DNA from: Bdellovibrionales bacterium
GTDB taxonomy: Bacteria > Bdellovibrionota > Bdellovibrionia > Bdellovibrionales > JAMPXM01
DNA length: 13,490 nt
Direction: 5' to 3'
Assembly (NCBI GenBank): GCA_005792225.1
Contig: SXSP01000429.1
Coordinates: forward strand, 1-13,490
Below the pieces are notes generated by a model. That model made no database searches, was not told the DNA's origin, and saw nothing but the letters and a program-made list of their open reading frames with translations. The position numbers and the translations under genes are program-made. Positions within the stretch are counted from its first letter, which is position 1. Every line of letters begins with the position of its first letter. Below are positions 7,529 through 13,490 of the stretch, piece after piece.

Positions 7529-8413
7529 TCAACGATTCTGGTTTTGTAGAGCGTGCTCAAGAAAGACTAAAGTTCGAACACCGAACCAACTGAAACTCTC
7601 TCCGTCGACGATGGCCGAGGGCCGACGGAGCATCTGGAGCTCATCACGTCTTTTTTGAAATGGATAGGGTTCACTTGAGAAGAGAAGAAGCGTATCCGGC
7701 GGAATCTCATCGAGAGTCACCGCCGGATATTTTTCACCGGCGTGCTGCGGTTCCAGCTGATCAAAGCCGAGCTTTGAAAGAACCGATCCGATGAACGTCT
7801 CTTTCGTCACCGTCATCCACGGCTTGTTCCAGATAAAATAGGCCACTCTTGGGGGAATCTGACCGGGCCGCTGAATCCAATCGAGGACACCGGGAAGTTC
7901 GTCTTGCCTCGAGAGCGGCGGAAGGCTTGAGATTTTCTCCCACCTTTCACTCAGCTCGAGAAGCTTTTGAACCACCGAGTGATCATCGGCGCAGGTGAAG
8001 CCACTCGCAATCTTTCGTAACTCCGGCGCCACGTCTTCAATTCGCGTGACGTGCGTCGCGATCGTCTGAGCGGGCGACTCATCCGCCATCGTTTTGGGAT
8101 TCTCTTCCTGATCCAGGAGAACCAGATCAGCCGAGCGCGCCCGCACTTCCACGATGTTCCATTCTTTTGTTCCTCCGAGAGCCTGAATGGAATTCACCTT
8201 GTCACGCGGATGAATGCAGAAGCGTGTGCGACCGACGACCCGCGCGCCGGCTTCGATCAACGTTTCCGTCCACGATGGAACCATCGAGACAATACGCGTG
8301 TGGTAAGGACAATTGCGGCAGCCGGAGCCGCAGCAACTCCCGCGTCGCTTGAGATAATCGCGGGTGAAGACGAGAAGCCCGTTCTCTATTGTGTAATCGA
8401 CATTCTCATTCAT
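7529..8413 (-). CDS. DUF5522 Cys-motif fused to a BtuF-like cobalamin/metal-binding domain, cytoplasmic
   Basis: A 294-residue protein with two parts. Residues 6-37 match the short DUF5522 pattern (YTIENGLLVFTRDY, then CCGSGCRNCPY), with Cys27, Cys28, Cys32 and Cys35 suited to bind a metal or iron-sulfur centre. From residue 39 it continues as a helical-backbone periplasmic-binding-type fold like BtuF: IVSMVPSWTETLIEAGA, GRTRFCIHP (61-69), GGTKEWN (80-86), SADLVLLD, and FIWNKPWMTVTKETFIGSVL. There is no signal peptide, so unlike BtuF it should be cytoplasmic; leaderless BtuF-like proteins are known but their role is unclear. Start ATG 8413 is needed to include DUF5522; AGGA (8417-8420) is only 3 nt away. 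It lies 5 nt after the preceding ORF's stop, so it is in the same operon. No btuC/D or cob genes are visible. Ligand is unknown. Confidence 0.8.
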   Translation of the reverse strand: MNENVDYTIENGLLVFTRDYLKRRGSCCGSGCRNCPYHTRIVSMVPSWTETLIEAGARVVGRTRFCIHPRDKVNSIQALGGTKEWNIVEVRARSADLVLLDQEENPKTMADESPAQTIATHVTRIEDVAPELRKIASGFTCADDHSVVQKLLELSERWEKISSLPPLSRQDELPGVLDWIQRPGQIPPRVAYFIWNKPWMTVTKETFIGSVLSKLGFDQLEPQHAGEKYPAVTLDEIPPDTLLLFSSEPYPFQKRRDELQMLRRPSAIVDGESFSWFGVRTLVFLEHALQNQNR

Positions 8414-8418
8414 TCTTC

Positions 8419-9087
8419 CTAGATGTTTCTAGGATGAAGTGTTGGCTTGTCAATCGTCCTTGCGCCCCCCGCGCCAGGCTTCTCGTGCACGGCGCAGGCG
8501 CCCGCGAAGATCACCTTTTTCTTATCGCCAGCTGCAAACGATACGTTCTTCCAGAAGCATTCGCCTTCATTCCCTTTGAGGTTTGCTGCTTCCATGAAGG
8601 ACACGGGTTTTTCGGGCGGCTGACATGCGATTTGTGCTGGCAAAGTCACGGATCCTTCTTCCGGATCAGGCTCGATTTTGGGTTCACACGATCCGCGCTG
8701 CGAATCTTCCGAAAGACCGAGGTAGTGACCAACCATCACCGCGAGATTCGCGCAGAAGCGGAGGTTCTGGCCGCTGAAGAGCTTCTTCGCCTCGGCCTGG
8801 CAGGCGCGAATCTTCGCGGGAATGCCGGTGTTTCTAGCTATGCACTGATCACTCGCCTTTTCACTCTCAAAGAGGTGAAAACCCGCGGCTTCGGGCCAAT
8901 GTTCCAGATGAAGGGCCTCAAATTTTTGCGGATTGCCGACGAGGGTCAGGTCGTGCACGGAGGCCACGACATCTTCATTCTCGCGATCGCGTCTTGAGTT
9001 CGCCGTTTCGCCGAGGAGAAACTGAATTTGAAGGCGAGGTCCCCTCTTGTCCTGACCCCAAAGACCTTCGATCTTTTCGTCACACAC
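8419..9087 (-). CDS. Cysteine-rich hypothetical protein, in-frame continuation of upstream lipoprotein
   Basis: A 222-codon open frame that begins directly after the TAA of the small lipoprotein gene and in the same frame. The only plausible start is GTG 9087, adjacent to that TAA, with no good ribosome site. The protein reads as real coding sequence: it has eight Cys (including DQC, IRAC, RFC, GSC, IAC, GEC, GAC) and segments such as CQAEAKKLF and GECFWKNVSFAAG. It has no signal peptide of its own although its cysteines suggest a secreted, disulfide-bonded protein. Its first 30 residues look like a natural helix-then-strand continuation of the upstream ORF. I therefore suspect a single lipoprotein of about 345 residues broken by a nonsense codon; separate translation by termination-reinitiation is the alternative. 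The overlapping plus-strand frame looks like a shadow. No known domain recognised. Confidence 0.6.
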   Translation of the reverse strand: MCDEKIEGLWGQDKRGPRLQIQFLLGETANSRRDRENEDVVASVHDLTLVGNPQKFEALHLEHWPEAAGFHLFESEKASDQCIARNTGIPAKIRACQAEAKKLFSGQNLRFCANLAVMVGHYLGLSEDSQRGSCEPKIEPDPEEGSVTLPAQIACQPPEKPVSFMEAANLKGNEGECFWKNVSFAAGDKKKVIFAGACAVHEKPGAGGARTIDKPTLHPRNI

Positions 9088-9456
9088 TTAGCGGATGTCA
9101 AGGAGAGCGGCATCGGCATAGCGCGGAGAGGTTTGCGGCATGGAGAGGCGCAAGCTCACTCGAATGTCCAAGCGTCCACGGTTGTTCTCGAGATTGTAGC
9201 CAATTGGCTCATCATAGTAAGCGTAGCCGCGAGTGCCCTCACGGAACCCGCAAACGCTCGCAAAACGTGAGGTCTTGTCGCCGATCACCTGCGACTTTCC
9301 AGTTCCGAGTTTCGCGGCACATTCGTGTTGAGCCTTCGCGAGCCGCGGAGTTGGCAGCATCCTGACTTCAGTCCGCGAGGGGCCACATGCACCCACTCCG
9401 AGGAGCGTGAACCCGATTGTCATGAAGCCCGCGAGCAGGCCCTGATCCCATTTCAT
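9088..9456 (-). CDS. Small lipoprotein, possibly truncated by an in-frame stop
   Basis: A 122-residue ORF with a lipoprotein signal peptide: MKWDQGLLAGFMTIGFTLLG followed by lipobox VGAC (Cys24). Two further Cys (in HEC and SVC) could pair. The mature part is short and beta-rich (CGFREGTRGYAYYDEP, RLDIRVSLRL). Start ATG 9456 is well supported by GGAGG (9466-9470) 9 nt upstream; a longer in-frame start further upstream would bury the signal peptide. It ends at TAA 9090-9088, and the same frame stays open for another 222 codons, so it may be the front half of a longer gene. It is the first gene of the minus-strand operon leading to the DUF5522/BtuF-like gene. Function unknown. Confidence 0.7.
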   Translation of the reverse strand: MKWDQGLLAGFMTIGFTLLGVGACGPSRTEVRMLPTPRLAKAQHECAAKLGTGKSQVIGDKTSRFASVCGFREGTRGYAYYDEPIGYNLENNRGRLDIRVSLRLSMPQTSPRYADAALLDIR

Positions 9457-9680
9457 GATGAAAATCCTCCGCCCGGGCGTATTGCAATGACCGTGCAACT
9501 CCCTCGCGAGCCGCCTTTGCCATCTCTTCGGGAAAGGGGCTGTCTAAGAACCGATCACCGGGGTGAAGAAATTTTATTTTGCAGACCGTCAAATGCAGGC
9601 CATCTCGGCCGCGTGAAATGGACATCGAGGGGTGGAATGTCATAGGCTTTCACCTTCAGAATCAGAAAGGTGGAACGCAA
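9457..9680. promoter_or_regulatory. Divergent intergenic region (promoters expected for both directions)
   Basis: About 224 nt separate the minus-strand lipoprotein operon from the plus-strand FabMG-like gene, so both promoters should lie here. An AT-rich run at 9567-9580 is the most promoter-like stretch, but I could not find a well-spaced -35/-10 pair on either strand. An inverted repeat TTGCA(N7)TGCAA occurs at 9482-9498, near the lipoprotein start, and might be an operator. A short stem TCACC/GGTGA at 9555-9566 precedes the AT-rich run. Confidence 0.4.
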
Positions 9681-11054
9681 GTGGAACACACGACAGAGAC
9701 CTATGGAACGACCTCGACTTCTCAGGCGGCGGGCAAGGCGAAGACGCCCTACACTCCCCTCCGGGATGTTCCGCAAACGTCAGGCTTCAAGGCGGGTGAC
9801 GTTCTCGTCGTGTTCGGTGAACTCTTCACGCGTGGATACGCAAACGGCATCGTCGATGAAGCCGAGCGTACCGGAATGAAGATCATCCGCTCCACGGTTG
9901 GACGTCGCGATGCCGAAGGCAAGCTTCGCGCGCTGAATGACGAGGAAGTGGCGGCGCAACCCAAACCCTTTATCAATGTTCCCCTCGAAGCCGGTTTTGA
10001 CCTTGAGCCCTGCTCGCAAGACGGAACGTCGCCGAGCGATCAAATCAAAAGCGTCAAGATGAGCGAGTGGGAAAACGCGAAGCTCGATTGGGCTAAGGTT
10101 GAAGATTCAAGAAAGCGCGCGGTCGAACGCTTCCGTAAAAACGTCGCGACTTACATGAAAGAACTTGAATCGCACATCCCGAAGGGAGCCAATGTTCTCT
10201 TCGCACACACGATGGCGGGCGGTGTTCCCCGTGCAAAGATCTTGATGCCGACGATGAACCGCGTTTTCAAAGGCGTGGGCGATCGTCACATGCCCTCCGA
10301 ACAATTCTGGAAATCTGACTTAGGCCGCCTTTCGGAAATGAACTTCGAAGAGGTAACGGCCAACACATTCCAGCATCTCTTGGATCTCAGTGCTCCGATC
10401 CGCGAATCCGTCGAAAAGGCGGGAGGCCAGGTCCGTTACGTCGCCTATGGCTACCACGGAACCGAGGTGATGATTCAAAACACTTATCAGTGGCAATCTT
10501 ACGCTCCGTACGTTCAAGGGTGGGCCAAAATTGAGCTCGAGGAAATCGCCAAGCGAGCGTGGAATAAAGGTGTGAAGGCCACCGTCTTCAACTGCCCCGA
10601 GATCCTCACGAACTCGAGCTCGATCTTTCAAGGCGTCGAAGTCCCGCTTTACACTTTGGTCGGCGCTCTTCGCAAAGAAGGCGTCAATTCGTCAAAGACT
10701 CGCGACATTCTCGAGAGATCCAAGGCCCTCCTGAAGCCTGAGCATAGTTTCGAGGAGATGATGAAAGTCACCGACGAGGTCCTCTCGTCATCGCCGGTTA
10801 AAAAACAATCGATCTATGATCAATGGCCCCAGCACAATACGCGGGAGCAAATGGAAAAATTGATCGCAGGCTCGGATCAGTTGATCGAGATGCACAAAGA
10901 TCAAAAGCAGCTCATGACGTTTGTCTTGAGCGAAGAAATCTTTCGCTCCACTGGATACGTGATGTTCCATGAAAGTTGGCAGCCCCACGGCCCGGTGCTT
11001 TGGCTCGGGCACGATGTCCTGGCAAAAGCGCTCGTGAGTGATAAAACGTTGTAA
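9681..11054 (+). CDS. FabMG-like protein (putative enoyl-ACP reductase family)
   Basis: A 457-residue protein. After a Thr/Ser-rich leader (1-20), residues 38-75 contain GDVLVVFGELFTRGYANG, leading into EAERTGMKIIRSTVGRR; this strand-glycine loop-helix-strand resembles the nucleotide-binding start of short-chain reductases. Later blocks are LFAHTMAGGVPRAK (173-186), NRVFKGVGDRHMPSEQFW, and YAPYVQGWAKIELEEIAKR (274-291), where a Tyr and Lys could be catalytic as in SDR enzymes. From memory this matches the FabMG family, first linked to triclosan-tolerant enoyl-ACP reduction in metagenomic work; I could not verify this. I chose GTG 9681 because AGGTGG (9668-9673) lies 7 nt upstream; ATG 9618 is a weaker alternative. 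Its TAA overlaps the next gene's ATG by one base, so translation is coupled. If the call is right, it acts in the cytosol in fatty-acid elongation. Confidence 0.6.
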   Translation: MEHTTETYGTTSTSQAAGKAKTPYTPLRDVPQTSGFKAGDVLVVFGELFTRGYANGIVDEAERTGMKIIRSTVGRRDAEGKLRALNDEEVAAQPKPFINVPLEAGFDLEPCSQDGTSPSDQIKSVKMSEWENAKLDWAKVEDSRKRAVERFRKNVATYMKELESHIPKGANVLFAHTMAGGVPRAKILMPTMNRVFKGVGDRHMPSEQFWKSDLGRLSEMNFEEVTANTFQHLLDLSAPIRESVEKAGGQVRYVAYGYHGTEVMIQNTYQWQSYAPYVQGWAKIELEEIAKRAWNKGVKATVFNCPEILTNSSSIFQGVEVPLYTLVGALRKEGVNSSKTRDILERSKALLKPEHSFEEMMKVTDEVLSSSPVKKQSIYDQWPQHNTREQMEKLIAGSDQLIEMHKDQKQLMTFVLSEEIFRSTGYVMFHESWQPHGPVLWLGHDVLAKALVSDKTL

Positions 11055-11896
11055 TGTCGCTTTCGACCGGCTTCACATGGACACATAAAAATATTCGCCT
11101 CGTTGGCTATTCGATGGCGGGCATCTGCACGAGCATCGTCTTTCCCGATGCCGACGTCTGCTTTGACGTCGGCCAGGGTCTCCCGTTTCAAGTTCCGGTT
11201 CCTAATATTCTTTTGTCTCACGGGCATATGGATCACGCGTCGGGTCTCCCCTATCTCATCGCGCAAAAGGCGATGATGGGCCAGACTCCGCCGAACGTGT
11301 ATATGCCGGAAGGTTTGCTTCCGCCGCTAAAGCAGATCATGCGTCTTTGGGAGCAAATCGATAATCACACTTACCAGTATCAGTTTCGTTCCATTAAACC
11401 GGGTCAAGAGGCGCCGCTGAAAGCACCTTACTTCTTTAAGCCCTTTGAAACCTTTCACCGCGTCGACTCTCAAGGTTACACGGTGTTCGAAAGAAAGAAG
11501 CGCCTGAAACCTGAGTACCGCGATGTGGATCCACGTCAGCTTGGCAATCTACGAAAGCAAGGCGAGCAGCTTGAGGAACACTTCGATGAAGCCGTTTTGT
11601 CTTTCACGGGTGACACGCGCATTGAGTTTCTTGACTCGCCCCAGGTTCGGGAGAGTCGCGTCCTCTTGATGGAAGTGACCTACTGGGATGAAAAGAAGTC
11701 GGTCGAGAACGCGAGGCTTTGGGGTCACATTCATCTCGACGAACTCATTCCCCGCCTTGAGAGTTTGAAGTGTGAGAAGATCGTCCTCATCCACGCCTCC
11801 GCCCGCTACGGCTCGAAATACCTGCACGAAATTCTGGACGCGCGAATTCCCGAACACTTCAAGCATCGGGTCGAGCTCTTTCCCCGACCCATCTGA
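11054..11896 (+). CDS. RNase Z-like metallo-beta-lactamase-fold hydrolase
   Basis: A 280-residue protein with the metal-binding signature SHGHMDH (55-61: His56, His58, Asp60, His61). Other family positions are His135 in the FHRVDSQGY block, the metal-bridging Asp187 in FTGDT, GHIHLDE (224-230), where RNase Z usually has a GHST-like box, and the IHAS stretch with His247. The layout is closest to the RNase Z/ElaC branch, which cuts pre-tRNA 3' trailers using two zinc ions. However, the N-terminal GTSSGxPT/RN-type loop of true RNase Z is replaced by GYSMAGICTSIVFP, so tRNA processing is uncertain and another phosphodiesterase or esterase substrate is possible. ATG 11054 overlaps the TAA of the FabMG-like gene (TAATG), a coupled arrangement. 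The gene ends 119 nt before the stress-protein start. Confidence 0.8.
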   Translation: MSLSTGFTWTHKNIRLVGYSMAGICTSIVFPDADVCFDVGQGLPFQVPVPNILLSHGHMDHASGLPYLIAQKAMMGQTPPNVYMPEGLLPPLKQIMRLWEQIDNHTYQYQFRSIKPGQEAPLKAPYFFKPFETFHRVDSQGYTVFERKKRLKPEYRDVDPRQLGNLRKQGEQLEEHFDEAVLSFTGDTRIEFLDSPQVRESRVLLMEVTYWDEKKSVENARLWGHIHLDELIPRLESLKCEKIVLIHASARYGSKYLHEILDARIPEHFKHRVELFPRPI

Positions 11897-11935
11897 CTTC
11901 GGAAATCGCCGAGGCTGTTGCGCCATCTTCGCGCG

Positions 11936-11957
11936 AATTTGGCTGAAACGCCAAATT
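11936..11957. repeat. Perfect 8-bp inverted repeat between hydrolase and stress-protein genes
   Basis: AATTTGGC (11936-11943) and GCCAAATT (11950-11957) form a perfect stem with a 6-nt loop. No T-run follows, so it is at best a weak terminator. Its right arm touches the -35 element of the proposed promoter, so an operator role is equally possible. Confidence 0.5.
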
Positions 11958-11982
11958 GTGCACGTTCAACCCCTGTTATTAT
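11956..11982 (+). promoter_or_regulatory. Likely extended -10 promoter of the universal stress protein gene
   Basis: TATTAT at 11977-11982 is preceded by TGt (11974-11976), an extended -10 element, and TTGTGC at 11956-11961 is a candidate -35 with a short 15-nt spacer. It lies 34 nt upstream of the chosen ATG 12016, giving a short leader. It would let the stress gene be expressed independently of the FabMG-like/hydrolase pair. Confidence 0.5.
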
Positions 11983-12015
11983 CAGTTGTACCAGGATCGA
12001 ACGGAGTCGTATGCC

Positions 12016-13044
12016 ATGGAAGACATCCGCCGAAACTTAAGCGAGACCAGATCCACTTTTGCCACTGACCACACGGATCTCACTCAATCGACTCCAGTCA
12101 TTTGGGCGATTGATGCGTTTCCTTCCGATCTCGAAATGCAGTTGAAGACCGCGGCGGCTTTGCAAAGAGTTTTTCCTTCGACACCGATTCATCCGGTATA
12201 TGTCTTGAGCGAAGATTTCTTCATGGACCGGGGCTACTCGCCTTATTTGAGACCCGCGCTTAAACCGATGGCGTTTAAGGCTGTTTTGCGAATCCTTTCC
12301 GAGACAAATCTCGTGCACGTGAAAAAACCCCGCATCTTGATCGAGCCGACATCATCGAAGGCCGCGTGCGCGCGACGCCTCGTCCGCTATGCTCGGAAAT
12401 TAGGCGCCGTCGGGATCGCCGTCGGCAGCCATGCGAGAAGGGGCCTGAGCCGATTCTTTAACGGGAGCTTCTCAGAGGAAATCATGAACTCAAGCGAGAC
12501 CCCGCTCCTCATCGCGGGTCCTCACGCGGATGAAAAGGGCGAACGCCGAGACGAGCAAAGCCGATTCCTCGGCGAGGGTCCAAAGACCATCGTTTTTCCG
12601 ACGGACTTCTCACCCGCGTGCGCGCAGGCCTATGACCAACTGCTCACGATCGCCATGAGAACCGGAGCGGAAATCCATCTTTTTCATAAGCAAACCTACG
12701 CGGTTGATCCGTACGTTCAGGGCAGCATGCACATGCTGGGGAGCGGATGGGTCTCGATCGACGCGCTCACGACCGATATTCCCGAAGACAACAGTCGAGA
12801 AATCAACGCTTGGACGCAAGCGGCGGCGGATTCCGGTGTCCCAATTCGCCTGGTGAACGAAAATTTTCGTGAACCTACGTCCGAGGCCATTGTAGAGTAT
12901 GTGAGGTCGTTGAATGACGCTTCAGTGCTCCTGGCCATGGTGTCGCAAACGGGACCGGTCGCATCAGCTTTGCTCGGCAGCATCACGCGCGACGTGATCC
13001 GTATGAGCACGTGCCCGATCTACCTTGTTCCCCGAGCTCACTGA
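12016..13044 (+). CDS. Tandem universal stress protein (two UspA domains)
   Basis: A 342-residue cytoplasmic protein with two UspA-type alpha/beta domains in tandem. Domain 1 is about residues 25-170 (PVIWAIDAFPSD; VGIAVGSHARRGLSRFFNG then SFSEEIM, PLLIAG). Its binding loop lacks the exact G-2x-G-9x-G(S/T) pattern, so it may not bind ATP. Domain 2 is about 190-340 (KTIVFPTDFSPACAQAYDQL; LLAMVSQTGPVASALLGS then ITRDVIRMSTCPIYLVP) and keeps a better match to the ATP-binding glycine motif. Fusion of two Usp domains mimics the usual dimer. I chose ATG 12016 because GGAG (12003-12006) lies 9 nt upstream; a TTG start at 11956 would fall inside the promoter. Stress proteins of this family respond to starvation or oxidative stress, but the specific role here is unknown. 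Confidence 0.85.
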   Translation: MEDIRRNLSETRSTFATDHTDLTQSTPVIWAIDAFPSDLEMQLKTAAALQRVFPSTPIHPVYVLSEDFFMDRGYSPYLRPALKPMAFKAVLRILSETNLVHVKKPRILIEPTSSKAACARRLVRYARKLGAVGIAVGSHARRGLSRFFNGSFSEEIMNSSETPLLIAGPHADEKGERRDEQSRFLGEGPKTIVFPTDFSPACAQAYDQLLTIAMRTGAEIHLFHKQTYAVDPYVQGSMHMLGSGWVSIDALTTDIPEDNSREINAWTQAAADSGVPIRLVNENFREPTSEAIVEYVRSLNDASVLLAMVSQTGPVASALLGSITRDVIRMSTCPIYLVPRAH

Positions 13045-13070
13045 GCCAGAGACGTTAACTCAATCGGGGA
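13029..13070 (+). promoter_or_regulatory. Possible RNA hairpin masking the ribosome site of the last lipoprotein gene
   Basis: TCCCCGA (13029-13035), within the end of the stress-protein gene, is complementary to TCGGGGA (13064-13070), which contains most of the GGGGAGG ribosome site (13066-13072) of the next gene. The 28-nt intervening segment includes the stress-protein stop and a small GCTCA/TGAGC stem (13036-13046). Ribosomes finishing the upstream gene would open it, giving translational coupling. No T-run follows, so it is not a terminator. Confidence 0.4.
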
Positions 13071-13075
13071 GGTTT

Positions 13076-13490
13076 ATGGGTCACGGATCGGGCTCAGGTG
13101 GTATCGGATTTCGCTTGATGGTTATCATGGTTCTCGTGACCGGCACAACGATGGTCGGTTGCTCGGGTTCGCGGTCGCAGAAGGGCGATGCGAACACGAC
13201 CTCGGCCGAACCCGCACCGGCGACGTGGCACGAAAAGATGCAGGCCCTTTCGCAGGCGCTCTCGCGGCTTTTGCCGCTCGTGTCCTCTCGCACGAAGTTC
13301 AATGATCCTAAAAACCACGCAAACATCGATGAAGACACGCGCCAACTCCGCTCTCTCGCCCATAGCTTAAAAACCGGAGGAAAGCCGAATTCAGATCCCA
13401 CCATGCAGATGATGAGCCATCTCTTCGGCGAAGATCTCGACCGCGCGAGGGAGGGCCTGCGCGGCGGACATCGCGAATACGCACGCCAGA
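13076..13490 (+). CDS. Lipoprotein, 3' end beyond window; possible cytochrome-like helical domain
   Basis: The first 138 codons of a gene that runs off the window. Residues 1-29 form a signal peptide (FRLMVIMVLVTGTT) with lipobox MVGC (Cys29), so it should be a membrane-anchored lipoprotein. After a Ser/Ala/Pro linker, the mature part is helical (WHEKMQALSQALSRLLPLVS, then TRQLRSLAHSLK, then FGEDLDRAREGL), followed by REYAR. Helical proteins of this look in related bacteria sometimes carry a C-terminal heme-binding CxxCH, but that region is outside the window, so cytochrome identity is only a guess. Start ATG 13076 lies 3 nt after GGGGAGG, a short spacing. It follows the stress-protein gene by 31 nt on the same strand. 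Confidence 0.7.
   Translation, partial: MGHGSGSGGIGFRLMVIMVLVTGTTMVGCSGSRSQKGDANTTSAEPAPATWHEKMQALSQALSRLLPLVSSRTKFNDPKNHANIDEDTRQLRSLAHSLKTGGKPNSDPTMQMMSHLFGEDLDRAREGLRGGHREYARQ

Noticed and set aside
8389..8997. Plus-strand open frame of 202 codons opposite the Cys-rich ORF
   Set aside because: Its composition (many Phe, Arg and His) is typical of a shadow frame. The minus-strand frame fits the operon spacing and looks like real protein.
9555..9580. Intrinsic terminator (TCACC/GGTGA stem followed by an A/T-rich run)
   Set aside because: The stem is only 4-5 bp with a tiny loop, and no plus-strand gene lies upstream to be terminated.

Overview
The window looks like chromosomal DNA of a Gram-negative bacterium with an outer membrane. 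It holds two lipopolysaccharide inner-core genes, an outer-membrane barrel protein and three or four lipoproteins. GC is moderate (mid-50s by eye) and spacing is tight, with 1-5 nt gaps and stop/start overlaps. The small XRE regulator, the FabMG-like protein and the odd Kdo-transferase-like protein suggest the Bdellovibrionota (Bdellovibrio and relatives). That placement rests on remembered family resemblance, not on a marker gene. I see no tRNA, rRNA, CRISPR array, insertion sequence or prophage.

Layout. (1) 54-2816, plus strand: a small XRE-type regulator, then a GT9 (heptosyltransferase-type) glycosyltransferase and a Kdo-transferase-like protein 3 nt apart, pointing to LPS core assembly. 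(2) 2813-7319, minus strand: a signal-peptide beta-barrel protein whose 3' end overlaps the start of a giant 1117-residue lipoprotein. The lipoprotein contains a tandem duplication of a cysteine-bridged module and an unusual Ser-rich amphipathic C-terminal segment. Its stop codon shares a TTAA with the convergent Kdo-transferase-like gene. (3) 7529-9456, minus strand: a small lipoprotein ORF, an in-frame continuation beyond a TAA stop, and a DUF5522/BtuF-like fusion protein. (4) 9681-13490, plus strand: a FabMG-like protein overlapping an RNase Z-like metallo-beta-lactamase-fold hydrolase, then a tandem universal stress protein with its own likely promoter, then the start of another lipoprotein that runs off the window.

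The best candidate for an undescribed system is the coupled barrel plus 1117-residue lipoprotein. Both are predicted to reach the outer membrane, translation looks coupled, and the lipoprotein has eight cysteines in four neighbouring pairs, duplicated modules and a possible membrane-interacting segment. The second interesting locus is the 9456-8419 ORF pair, which reads as one secreted cysteine-rich lipoprotein split by a single TAA codon.
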